Below are positions 11,601 through 23,600 of a stretch of 64,000 bases of DNA, piece after piece. Under the pieces are notes generated by a model. The model searched no databases and was not told the origin of the DNA. It saw only the letters and a program-made list of their open reading frames with translations. How positions within the stretch are numbered: position 1 is the stretch's first letter; every line of letters begins with the position of its first letter. This DNA comes from Dryomyza anilis (taxonomy: Eukaryota > Arthropoda > Insecta > Diptera > Dryomyzidae), in contig OX638132.1 in the NCBI GenBank assembly GCA_951804985.1, positions 104,026,026 through 104,090,025 on the forward strand, read 5' to 3'. The position numbers and the translations under genes are program-made.

Positions 11601-14600
11601 TTTGCAACTAGAGTTCTCAATTTATAGAAGCTTTCGAAATTGCCGTGTTTACATTTGAGCCTTAACTCGAATCACGTTCGCTTTTGCATTTATCAGCTAC
11701 CATTTCGGCACTTGAAAAATCGCCAAAAATCAACAAAAAATGTCGACTTTGCAACTGCCGCTGCAAAATGCAAAAAAACTAAAAATTGAAATAAAACGCA
11801 ACAGAACTAGAAACGAGATGCAACAGTAAATAAAACCCGCAAAACAGCGAAAAATATTTGAAACTCGACGCGTGCACTTCGATGAGCGCCACCGCGTCTA
11901 TTTGCTTTTATATTTTTTGAACGTATCGTTTTTTTTTGCTTTTATATAATACTCAACTTGCCAAATACTTGATATGTATATTTTTGCAGGTCTTCATGAT
12001 GAACATTGGCGTGGAGTGCGCGGTGAAACGGCGCTGCTCGTCGCAGAACTGCATCAGTTTAATTGAGAATTCGCGCAATAAAATTTTAATGGCCAAGCAT
12101 GGTCTCAACAAAGTGATTGGTAAGTGCATGGGAGGTAGCTGGTGGCACAGGTGGAGATGGAGCGAAGCAGTAACTTTGAATTGAACAAACCCATAAATAA
12201 AATAAAACCTTTTAAAGCATAAACCGCAACTACAACAAGTATCATTGGCACTTTTTCCAAACGACTGATGAGTCGTTGAATAGGCCCTTTATCACATTCT
12301 ATACGATATGTGATATGTGTGCTTTTTTTTTTGGAAAATAAATTTTATTATTTTTGGCGCATTTGGCCGGAAATGCATTGAGCATTGAAATCCCTAAAAA
12401 TACTACAGCTATAAATCGCACTCAGACTTCGACCACAAACTAAACACGAAACAGCGAGCTCTTCATTTTCATCAATAATAAATCGACTTAGCGCTCAACC
12501 ACGCGCGTAACACAAAACAACACTCGGCTGAACATTTTCATTTTAAATATTTACAAATGTTGTAAAAAATAATAATAAAACTCGGCACGAATTGAATACG
12601 GCTCAAATCAAAGCAGGCAGCAACAACAAATACTAACGCCGCAAATAATTTTCAATAGAATTTGGCAAACGAAAAAAGGATTCAAATTAAAATTCAAATC
12701 TAAAATATCAAATAGTACAATTTCAACAATCAATAAACCAGCGTAAATCGTATTTGCACAAAAAATAAAAATCACTGCAAAAAATCTAAAAAAAATGGCT
12801 CAATTGTTGGAATTTGTGGCAGCAATGAAAACAAAGTTGCCGACTCTGAAACAAGTATTGCATAGAGCTGCTGTTATTAATATTTAATAAAATAGGAAGA
12901 CTTAGTTTTACTCTCGCACGAACAGACAACTCTTTAGCACCTTTAAACTTTAAAAAATAAAAGCTTTAAAGCCTGATTAAGGCGCTAAAATCAAAATAGG
13001 TTCAACGTATAAACTCATGTCTCATGTAACGACTGTGTAAAGCTACGCCACATAAACTGCAGTCGAAGACTATTAATGCTCTAAAAACAAGGTTGTCGTT
13101 TTCCCTTCTTTATTGCTGTCTATCTGCACTGTCTGTATGTCTATCGTCTGTGTTTAGTTCTCTGGCACGAAATATGTCCCAATGAAATAAACCCCAGTGA
13201 AAAAAGTTCATAACTACAACATGCGGTATTAATAGATAAAAATATAATAAATATAATTCCAATAAATATAATCCCAAGATAAAAATTAATAATGTCGGAC
13301 AACATTTTTGGCGGTTTCAAAGCATTTTTTCGACATGTTCCAAACAGAAAAAAAATAGAGTTTGCATCAAAAACTGCATATTTTCTACCGTTCCAAAGTA
13401 TGCCGTAAATCTGAAATTAAAATTACACAACATTTGATAACCTGCTATACAATGCCGAAAATATTGCTCTTATCTGTGTGTTTGTATAAAATATGTCCCA
13501 AATATTCTTCGAAATGCCAGAAATATTGTCTCAAGATGCCAAGACAAAATTTTTGTCCGAATCAAAGCACTTTAGACATTTTTTTTTCAACATCTTTCAA
13601 ACGGACAAGTTGTCTGTTTTCTGCTTGTTTCCAAAATATGCCGAAAATATGCCTTTCAAATTCCACAAAATTTGATTATCTGCCGAAAAACTTCCATTTA
13701 TCTGCGATTTTGATGCCGAAATATTCCTCAAAATGCCAAAAATGTTGTCGCAATTATTTCAATATAGAATAATTCTGAAAAATCAAAATAACCTACAATG
13801 CTACCACCAAATTTGGATAGTGAAATAACCTACGAAATATTTTTTTGGAAAAAAAAATCTTTTTTCTCGGATAATTTGTTTTTTTTTAATAATTTTTTTT
13901 CCAACAACATTTTTCAAGATACATAATTTAAAAAAAATGTCCTTGAAAAATGTTGTTGTAAACAAAATTTATTAAAAATAAAAATTAAAAAAAAAACAAA
14001 TTATCCGAGAAAAAAAAATGTTTTGTCCAAAAAAAATTTGTTCTGAAAAATTTATTTCAAACTAAGTTATTTTCCAAAAAAAAAAAACAGAACCCAATAA
14101 AATATGAAATACCAAAATGGTATCGACAATGTTGCTGCTGATTACATTTTTGGAGCTTATTCCTGTTTTTTTTTTTGATTATTTCATTTGGTGGTTACAT
14201 TGTAACTTCGTCTGTCTATCTATCAACATTACTACATTTGTTTGGTCCGTTTGAACGTTGTCTCTGGGGTGTCGCGCTCACAAATGAAATTTATGCACTT
14301 GGACTTTTGTGTGTAATAATTCATGCGAAATTGAATCAGATATTCACGCTTAAAAAGGATAATCAACCATGTAAACAAAAACACAAGTTGATCTGCTCGC
14401 GATTTCGTTGGAGTTTCTACGACTAAAACGAACATAAAAAAAATATTAAAAAAAAAACACCACTCACTTAAATTATGTTGACATCGAGAATGAATGACGC
14501 TGGAAATTTATTCGCAAAGATTAAAACTTCCTCAGAAAAGTACAAAGCGACGCTATCGAAAAATCAAATCTGAGACATTGCATTTGAAGAGTGTGCATCT

Positions 14601-17600
14601 AAAATAAAAGGTTTTGAATGCAATTTAAAGAAAAATCTAAATTCACTTGGGAAATTCTAATGCAGATTTAATATAATCCTGTTGTTCAATAACAAATGTA
14701 TTTATGCCAGAAATTTTATTCATAACCAAAAAGGCTATTTTGTTATACATTTATAATTTAATAAATATGCATGCCGCAGCGGGTGATTTTTAAATTAAAT
14801 AAAAAAAACTCTAAAAGTTAAAATTTTCACTAAAATTTAAATTTGTCACTAAAAATAATTTTTCACTAAAAATTGAACTTTTCACTAAAAATTCAAATTT
14901 TCACTAAAAATTCAATTTTTCACTAAAAATTCAATTTTTCACTAAAAATTCAAATTTTCAGTAAAATTCAATTATCCAAAAATTCCATTTTTCACTAAAT
15001 TAAATTTTCAATACAAATTAAATTCTTCACTAAAAATTAAATTCTTCACTAAAAATTGAATTTTTCACTTAAAATTCAATTTTTCACTAAAAATTCAATT
15101 TTTCACTAAAAATTCAATTTTTCACTAAAAATTCAATTTTTCACTAAATTAAATTAAAATTAAATTTTCAATAAAAATTAAATTTTCAATAAAAATTAAA
15201 TTCTTCACTAAAAATTAAATTCTTCACTAAAAATTCAATTTTTCACTAAAAAATTCAATTTTTCACTAAAAATTTAATTTTTCACTAAAAATTCAATTTT
15301 TCACTAAAAATTTAATTTTTCACTAAAAATTCAATTTTTCACTAAAAATTTAATTTTTCACTAAAAATTCAATTTTTCACTAAAAATTTAATTTTTCACT
15401 AAAAATTTTATTTTTCACTAAAATTTCAATTTTTCACTTTAAATTCAAATTTTCACTAAAAATTCAAATTTTCCACTAAAAATTTAATTTTTTACTAAAA
15501 ATTCAATTTTTCACTAAAAATTCAATTTTTCACTAAAAATTCAATTTTTCACTAAAAATTCAATTTTTCACTAAAAATTCAATTTTTCACTAAAAATTCA
15601 ATTTTTTACTAAATTAAATTAAAATAATTAAATTTTCAATAAAAATTAAATTTTCAATAAAAATTAAATTCTTCACTAAAAATTAAATTCTTCACTAAAA
15701 ATTCAATTTTTCACTAAAAATTTAATTTTTCACTAAAAATTCAATTTTTCACTAAAAATTCAATTTTTCACTAAAAATTCAATTTTTCACTAAAAATTAA
15801 AATTTTTACTAAAAATTAAAATTTTCACTAAAAATTAAAATTTTCACTAAAAATTCAATTTTTCACTAAAAATTCAATTTTTCACTAAAAATTCAATTTT
15901 TCACTAAAAATTCAATTTTTCACTAAAAATTAAATTTTTCACTAAAAATTCAAATTTTCTCTATAAATTCAAATTTTCTCTAAAAATTCAATTTTTCACT
16001 TTAAATTCAATTTTTCACTAAAAATTCAATTTTTCACTAAAAATTCAATTTTTCACTAAAAATTCAATTTTTCACTAAAAATTCAATTTTTCACTAAAAA
16101 CTAAAATTTTCACTAAAATTAAAATTTTCACTAAAAATTCAAATTTTCACTAAAAATTAAATGTTTCATTTAAAATTTAATTTTTCACTAAAATTTTAGT
16201 TCTTCACTAAAATTTTAGTGTTTCACTAAAAAATTAATTTTTCACAAAAATTAAATTTTTAACTAATAAAGAACTAATTAAATTTGTCTTTGAAAACTAA
16301 AATATCCACTAATTAAATGTTTACTAAATATCAGTAAGGTTTGCACGTAATTTCATTGCTCCCAATATACAATCAGCAAAAACTCATTCAGAACATTTTG
16401 ACGTACCACCATTTATGAACCGTAGTAGTTTTACTCATATGCTTCCCCCTTCCTTCTCTCCAACTATTCCCTCGAACATGGCACTTGTCGCTTTATCATC
16501 TTTAACCCATTTATGTGCTTATGTTGCACAAGTCGTCGTCTGCTCTTTTCAGCGTTATTACCGCTGCACCGCCACACATAAGAAGCCCCTTAAAAAGTTT
16601 TGCGAAAACCAATTTCCTCGATATCATTGCCATGCATGCCGCAGCGCTGCGGTGACTTTCAAAGTAGCCACCCACCCAACCATCCAGTCAGTCAACCCAC
16701 AGTCCAAGACCCAGCCTATAGTAACAGAACCTAACCGCCCGACACCGCACCGCACCGAACATAACCTAACCTCAAACAAGTTGCAACACAAACCTATATT
16801 TTGTGCGCAAAAGTTAGTTATTCCGAGAGAGCAAAATGTTTGCAACAAATTGCCACCAATTAAATTTATCTCGTCGAAGAAAAGTTTTCATGTAATATTT
16901 ATACACTCGACGAAACGTACATCGTACGGCATACGACACGCAGTGCGTTACCGGTTTCATCCTCCGACCGATCCGGTGGCCCCCCCCACTACACAACTAA
17001 TACATTTACCGAGCGCAACTTTGTTACTCAATTAGTTTTCATTTCCCTTTGGGCGCAAAATGAAAAACACTTTGCAGCACTTCTTTTCACTTATAGAGCA
17101 AGAGCAATATCAACAGCAACATAACACACAGCAACAAGAACAACATGAATGGCTTCAAGCGGCGGCAACAGCAACAGTCGCCGGCGGCTTCCTTGCAGTC
17201 TGCTCTGCTGCTTGCTACTGCTTCTTAGTTCCTCCGGCTCTGAAAAAATGAGTTGGCCAAAGTTAAGTTTTTCACGTTTCTTCATTTAGTTCGTTTTCCT
17301 GGAATCTACTGTGCTGTCTGTTGCTCGCATGAATCAATTAATTTTCAAAACATTGCAGCAACAAAAACGAGCACCTGTGATGTTTTTATATGTTGCTGGT
17401 CTTTCCATCTGTATGTATGTCTGTCGTTCTGTTTGTTTGATTGTGTCTGTTTCTGCTGCGCAAAATGTTAACGACAACTTTTCAATTTTGTTTTTTATTT
17501 TCAACTTTTTGTAAAAAATTAACTAAAAGTTCGTCTACAAATTGCAATGCATTTAACGTGCAACATAGACCGCAGCAAAGCGTTGCTGCCGCCGCCGGCA

Positions 17601-20600
17601 CCACCGATACCACCGGCCGCTGCACTTTGTCAAAGCACTTTGCAACATTTGTGTGGATCTTTGTTTGTTAGTTTGATTTTCACTAAAAAGGTGAAAAACA
17701 CCTCAATTAACAGCGTGTACACAACGTAAAGTTTTTATTTACTCACTCAAGTTTGGAAAAAAAATAAAATTAACCCTTTTTAAAAGTTTCAAATATTTCC
17801 CTGAAGCACAATTTAAGACTCATTTACAAAAGTTTAAAAGTGATATATGCTTGAGAAAAGGCAAATGTTAAACGAATTACAATATCAATTAATATTTTGT
17901 AGGTGCTATTTAAGTTTAAATTAAATTTAACCAGGGGACTTTTAAAAAGAAAACTTAGAGAGGTAATATCGTCACTGTCATGCCAATGTTCATTATTGGG
18001 AAATCAAATTTTAAAGTGCTTTAAAAATTAGTAAACGTTTTTTTTTTGTTATTTTGGTTATCATAACGTATATAAAATATCTTTAAAATTTGGACAACTT
18101 ACTGAACTTACATATGTGGCTATATCCTGACCAAAAGGCACATATTTTTGTTTTTTGATACAACTATTTATTTGCGCAAAATAAAATAGTGATGTAAAGC
18201 CATGAATTGTTTTTTTTTTTAAAGGACCTATCGATTGGCATCATTATTAAAAATATTTTGTCAAACTTTTTTTTTAAGTTGTTTGTTTTTATTCGGCCTT
18301 AAAACAGAGTAATGCAAAAACTAATTTGTCGGGCTATAGGTCTACCAAACATTAATTGCCATTTGTTATTTGCAAGAAAAATGTTTGGCAAAATATTTTT
18401 AAATAATGATGCCAATCTATAGGTTCTTTAAAAACAACAGGTTCTTTAATAACAATTCATGCCATTACCATTTTATCTTGCACCAAAGCTGAAAATGTTG
18501 TCATGCCAAAAGGGCGAATCTTTTCGTTTTTTTGTGCTATAACTTTTTATTGGTGCGTAGCGTCGGTAGCTCGTCTGGTAAGTGCGTTCTACTAGGAGCC
18601 GAAAGGTCGCCGGTTCGATGCCCAGCGACTGCCAACATCTTTTTCATAGAAAACATTTTTCTATGCGACGCTACCTCTCAGCAGTAAATGGAAAATCTAT
18701 TAGAGTACAGGTTCCCAACCCAACCCGTTCAGGGGGTCGTCAAGGGATATTCAAAGTAGATTTTTAAATAATTTAATTAAAAAAAAATAATTAAATAAAA
18801 TTATAAATTTATCAATATGAAGCATTAAATTGTAAAGGTATTAAAAATAGTAAAAACCCTTTTAATATGAAATTGTCGTTGTCGTAAAATTACACCGATT
18901 TTAATTTTTATATTAGAAAAATTGCAATATTCCAAAATTCTTCAAAAGGGAAAAATTCGTAAACATTCGGGTGATTTCTCCAAGGATTTTAATATGGAAT
19001 GAAACCTCTCATTCCTGATTCTTGCTGGGTACTCAGTCTTTTCCCACTAGGAAATTTGTGTTACCTAAAAAGTGTTTCTGTCGAGAGAGTAATTTATCAC
19101 AATTGGAATTGAGATAATTACAAATGATTTCAGTGATAAAAATCCTTTGGGGTAAGGGTTCCGATTCTGGTTGCAAGACCTTTTATAATAGCGATTTCGG
19201 TCCCACATATACATATTAAAAGTGTTCCGATTCCGAATATAAAATCGAAACCGATTCCCATTTAAGTTTCTCGTTATTAAATGATTTATGTATGTACTGT
19301 CGGCGTGCGAAAATAATAATCTCATTTTAAAATGAAATATCTCAATTTCATTTGTAATTTTTTCAATTTGATATACGTCACGAAATATATATCCTTACCA
19401 AATGTGCAGTACATTTCCCAATTTCGTTTTATTATGTAAAAGTTTCAAAAATTTCACTTCAGTCGCTCAGAAGAATTCGTTTAAGGCTGGTGTGTAAAAC
19501 ATTTTTTGTAACCCTATTTAGACTGCCGAGTCAAATACACACCAGAAGTTTCCCCATAATACCTACGTTTTTGCACGTATCCCCACTACAATATTTCAGT
19601 GTGAAATTGTATATCTCTGCATGTATTCTCTGCATTTGAATCAAATATTTCATAAACAAACTTTTACAAAATATTTAGAAAAAATGTTAGTAAGATAAAG
19701 TTTGAATTTTTTTTTTTGAAAATTTGACAACAAAACATCGCGAATCTATATTTTAAGAAAAAAGTGGCAAATAAATTAAAATGTTAAATTACGTTCGAAC
19801 CAATTTTTAGGTAACAGAAATATCTGTTTGATTTTTTGCACACAGATTTGTTTTGACAATTATCCGCAGACCGTGGTTCATATTTTATTTTGTGATAAAG
19901 TTTGCATCTATAGCATGTCGAAACCGTGCGAGAAATTGCAATATAAAGTACCAAAAACGACCTTTTTTGCTACTTTGACTCAATTTTTTAAAATGTCGAC
20001 GTAGTGCGTAAATACTGAGTACGCAGCAATAATCAGAAGACCAAAACCTACTAGAAATTATAAGTTTCATTTCGGTTGAATCCAACAACACTCAATTTGT
20101 AGAACAGTGTAAACAAAAAATCTATATTTCATAATTTCAAAGAGGTCGCAGGAGACATATTGAGTTAAAAAGGGGGGTCGCGACACCAAAAAGGTGGGGA
20201 ACCACTGTACTAGAGTAAAACATTGCCTATGAAAAGCTCTCACCCCGCCGTTCGGATTCGGTATTAAACTGTAGGTCCCACCACTTTGAGCAGAAATATA
20301 ACAAATAGTGAGAGAACTCGGCCTAAGTTCAATACAAGACTGTAGCACCAAACTATTATTATTATTATTATATTCTTTATTGGTGCAAAGTAAAATAGTA
20401 ATGTGAAGGCATTAATTGTCTGTTTTCAAAGCACAATAAAATTTTGACAAACATTTTTCATGCAAGTAATAAAAATTAAAACCAGTTGGGAAGGTTAGAT
20501 CACATGGTACATTTTAAATTTGGTGTTATTAGGTATTAGGTATATAGGTCACCAGGGTATACGAATCCTGAAAATAACTACAAACTTTCCATCCCTGAAG

Positions 20601-23600
20601 AATTTTCTTTCATTTGATACCCATATTTACAAATGGGTAGGTGTACCGAATTTCGATTTTTTTTTGGGAACCACAAGTCATTTCGTTGGAAAACGTTATT
20701 TTCATGTATTTGAGCAAAATGTCAATATATATTTGACCAAAAAAGTTTACCTAAGCACGTATACAGTAAAATTGATTTGTAGATGTAAATTTTATATGAG
20801 GTATTTGAACATAAGTAATCGGTTCTCAGGTCACAATAGACCGATCATGCCAATTTTCTTGTTCAGACAGAAGTAATCTAAATCTAAAGTTTCATTGCTC
20901 TAGCTCTTCAACTTTTTATGTAATCGTGATTTCAACAGACAGACAGAAGGACAGACGGACAGACAGACAGACGGACATCGCTAAATCGACTCAGGAGTTC
21001 ATGCTGATCAAGAATATATATACTTTTCCATACCGGAGATGCTTTTTTCAGGGTGTTACAAACGGCGTACCAAAGTGAATATACCCTTTCAATCTTAGTG
21101 TAGGGTATAAAAAATATATTTTTAAATACTGCTTTAAAAACAATGAATTAATGCCGTTACATTCCTATTTTATCTTATACCAATAAAAAGTTATGGCAAA
21201 AAACGAAAAGATTCGCCCTTTTGATTGTCTTTTTTGTCAACACCATATACGATATTGCCACAGTATACTTGAGGAAACACCACATTAAAAAATGTAAAAA
21301 AACGCTAATATCAAAAATTACACATTCGCCCCTTTGGCATGATAGTGACGATATGTTCTATAAAAATATTCCACATTGTATGAAATTTGGTCCTTCAACT
21401 ACTCTTTTATTCGGTCAATTTAAAACTAAAATATTTAAGTTACCTTAAGATAACTAAATTATCCAATATGAGAGAACTTAGAGAGCTCATAAGATCTACA
21501 AAAATATTCCTCGTTAAAGGTTTTTCGATGTACTCTTTTGGAAGAGAGCCGACATATAATTGACTAATGCCCAGGTCATGGCTAAGTTCTATTGAAAGAA
21601 ACAATAACGAATTGAAAACATAACACAGGCAATGATCATACGGACGGTTTCGGATACAGCCAAGTATCCTCATCAGTGATCTTTGTGTGATGACGTTGTG
21701 ATATCATCAAATGTTTCGTATATATGAACATTTTATCGTTACATTTTATTTAATGTCAATAATTTGTCAAAGACTAAATACAGTTTTAAGGATTTGATTG
21801 GAGCAATGGTATTTTAATTATGTTCCAATATGTATTTTAATGTATTTATGTATGGAAAGTAATTTAAGTGCTATCTTTGTAGACTCATATCTCTTAAACT
21901 ATAAAAAAATGGTTACAGATTATTCTTATTTTAATTATGTAATAGAAAAAAATGTTTGAAAATTTGAAAATATATATGTTTGTTAATTTCTCCATAAAAT
22001 TCTTCATTTTGCTCTCCATGTGAAACATACTCTCTACTACACCCAGAAAAAATTCCTCAAATCCCATTAAAATTGGCCAAAAGAACAATTATTGATTTAA
22101 TAGTATACAAAAGTAAATCTTTTCATATAAAATCAATGGCAATGTCATGGTATTTTCTAGTATTTAATGGTATTTTCCGATTAAAATAATAATTTATCCT
22201 ATTGACTAGTTTTAATAGTAAAAAACTATTATTTATATAGTATTTTTTCTGGGTGTAGAATGTATGCTAAGATTATTGGAAAAAATTAGTGATCCGTTTT
22301 CGAGGATCACTATTATATTCCAAAATGAAAAAACAACTATTTCTTTAATATTGCTGAACATTTGCGGAATCAATTACAATCAATAAATGGGTTAAAGTGC
22401 TATGTTTTTATTTACATTTTTTTACATGTTTGTTTTGTTTGCATAATTTTTATCTTTTACCATTTGCAGCATTACTGCTTGCCGATCAACAAGCCAACAC
22501 CATACTGGGTGCCCTGGGATTTTTGCGCATCCTACTGCCTCACATCATACGTGGCTTCGCCGATGACTGCAACGACAGCGACTGCGACAATGCGACGCCC
22601 ATGCCACGTAAAAGAAGCAACCAACAGAGTGACAACTCGAAGAATGCAGCCGCCGCCTCTGCCGGTACCACCAACAGCACCGCAGCCGCCTCCTCCACTC
22701 CAATAACAAATGAATGCAAACAAATTATTGAAGTCTTTGATTATTGTTTGCATTTGCTGAGCATCAGCCACACTTCAAATCATTCCGTAATAAATGCCTC
22801 ACTCGAGGTTATTAACGCCATTCTGCAGGCCATAGATGGCAGCACGGGCGGCAACAGTGAGTCTTCGACGACGATGACGAAATCGACGACGACAACAACA
22901 GCGCAGTGTTTGCAGCAACTGCTTAGCAATCAACAATTGCAACACAACGAGTATCTGCGCAGACGGAAATCATTAAAAAATCAAATATTCCAATTGAAAA
23001 ATTACGAAATGACATCGGCGACAGTGGCAGCGACGACGAAGAACCCTGCCAGCTGGGTGTCAACAGCGACAGCAGGAGTAGCATCGCAAACACGTAAACA
23101 TCACCAACGTCAGCCGGTTGCTAGCACTCAAGGCGAAGGAGTCGTCGTCGTCGCCGACGATGATGACAACGAGGAATTGAATAAACATAAGACAGGAGCC
23201 ACGGCTGCCGAAATGCATGACAACGAGTTGCTGCTGGCGGCGCGGGCGGTGCAACAGCAGCGGCAAAACATTGCATTGAAATTAGGAATGCAAAAAATTG
23301 CAAATGTGCAAGAAGTTGGCATCCTCATGACGGAGACGACGATGACAACAGCAACAAAAACATCATCACCAGCAGAAGCAGCAACAAAAGGAATGAAAAC
23401 GCAAACAACACCCACGACTATCGTGGGAATTCACGCTCAAGATGACAACGGAAAAAATGTCACTGATGATGTTGACGAGCATGACAATGATGATGAAGGT
23501 AAAGTAAATAATAGAAATATTTACGAATGCGGGATTTCTGTTAAATGAACTGCTCCGGCTGAGGGAGCATATAAAATGTGAAGCGTTGGGCACGTGGGGG

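Larger units (their letters stand above)
9272..11989. other. htt intron 3, 2.7 kb
   Basis: Very AT-rich with no coding sequence. Contains the palindromic element at 9672-9849 and the inverted-repeat element at 10551-10792. The part from about 11450 to 11930 is more balanced in composition and looks like single-copy intron. The acceptor at 11988-11989 is TTTTTGCAG. Confidence 0.7.
18557..20375 (+). mobile_element. tRNA-derived SINE split by a DNA transposon
   Basis: The head (18557-18707) carries box A-like TAGCTCGTCTGGTAAGTGCG and box B-like CCGGTTCGATGCC. The body resumes at 20208 with AGAGTAAAACATTGCCTATG and ends in an (ATT)n tail. The whole unit is flanked by a perfect 11-bp direct repeat TTTATTGGTGC (18546-18556 and 20376-20386), which gives exact borders and shows that it was copied into the foldback element. 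Confidence 0.85.
17966..21354. mobile_element. outer foldback element of a nested transposon stack
   Basis: The outer ends are inverted copies of ATATCGTCACTATCATGCCA (one mismatch, 17966 and 21354). Inside are palindromic modules ending in GTCATGCCAAAAGGGCGAA (near 18120-18500 and 18500-21229). The same terminus occurs at 23957 in intron 5. No transposase frame is visible, so this is non-autonomous. It is interrupted by a SINE at 18557-20375 and a mini-me-like fragment at about 20500-21115. Confidence 0.7.

Noticed and set aside
13362..13772. 136-codon open frame in htt intron 4
   Set aside because: It lies wholly in a diverged tandem repeat and its protein repeats the same words (PKYSSKCQK). 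The related copy at 41640-41905 has no matching open frame.
16415..17035. 206-codon open frame on the + strand in htt intron 4
   Set aside because: Composition (Thr, Pro, His, Lys) follows CA-rich DNA; no domain, no conserved motif, no splice sites fitting htt phases. Kept only as a note.
22532..23593. Minus-strand open frames opposite htt exon 5
   Set aside because: Same cause: complement of low-complexity coding sequence, with no family resemblance.
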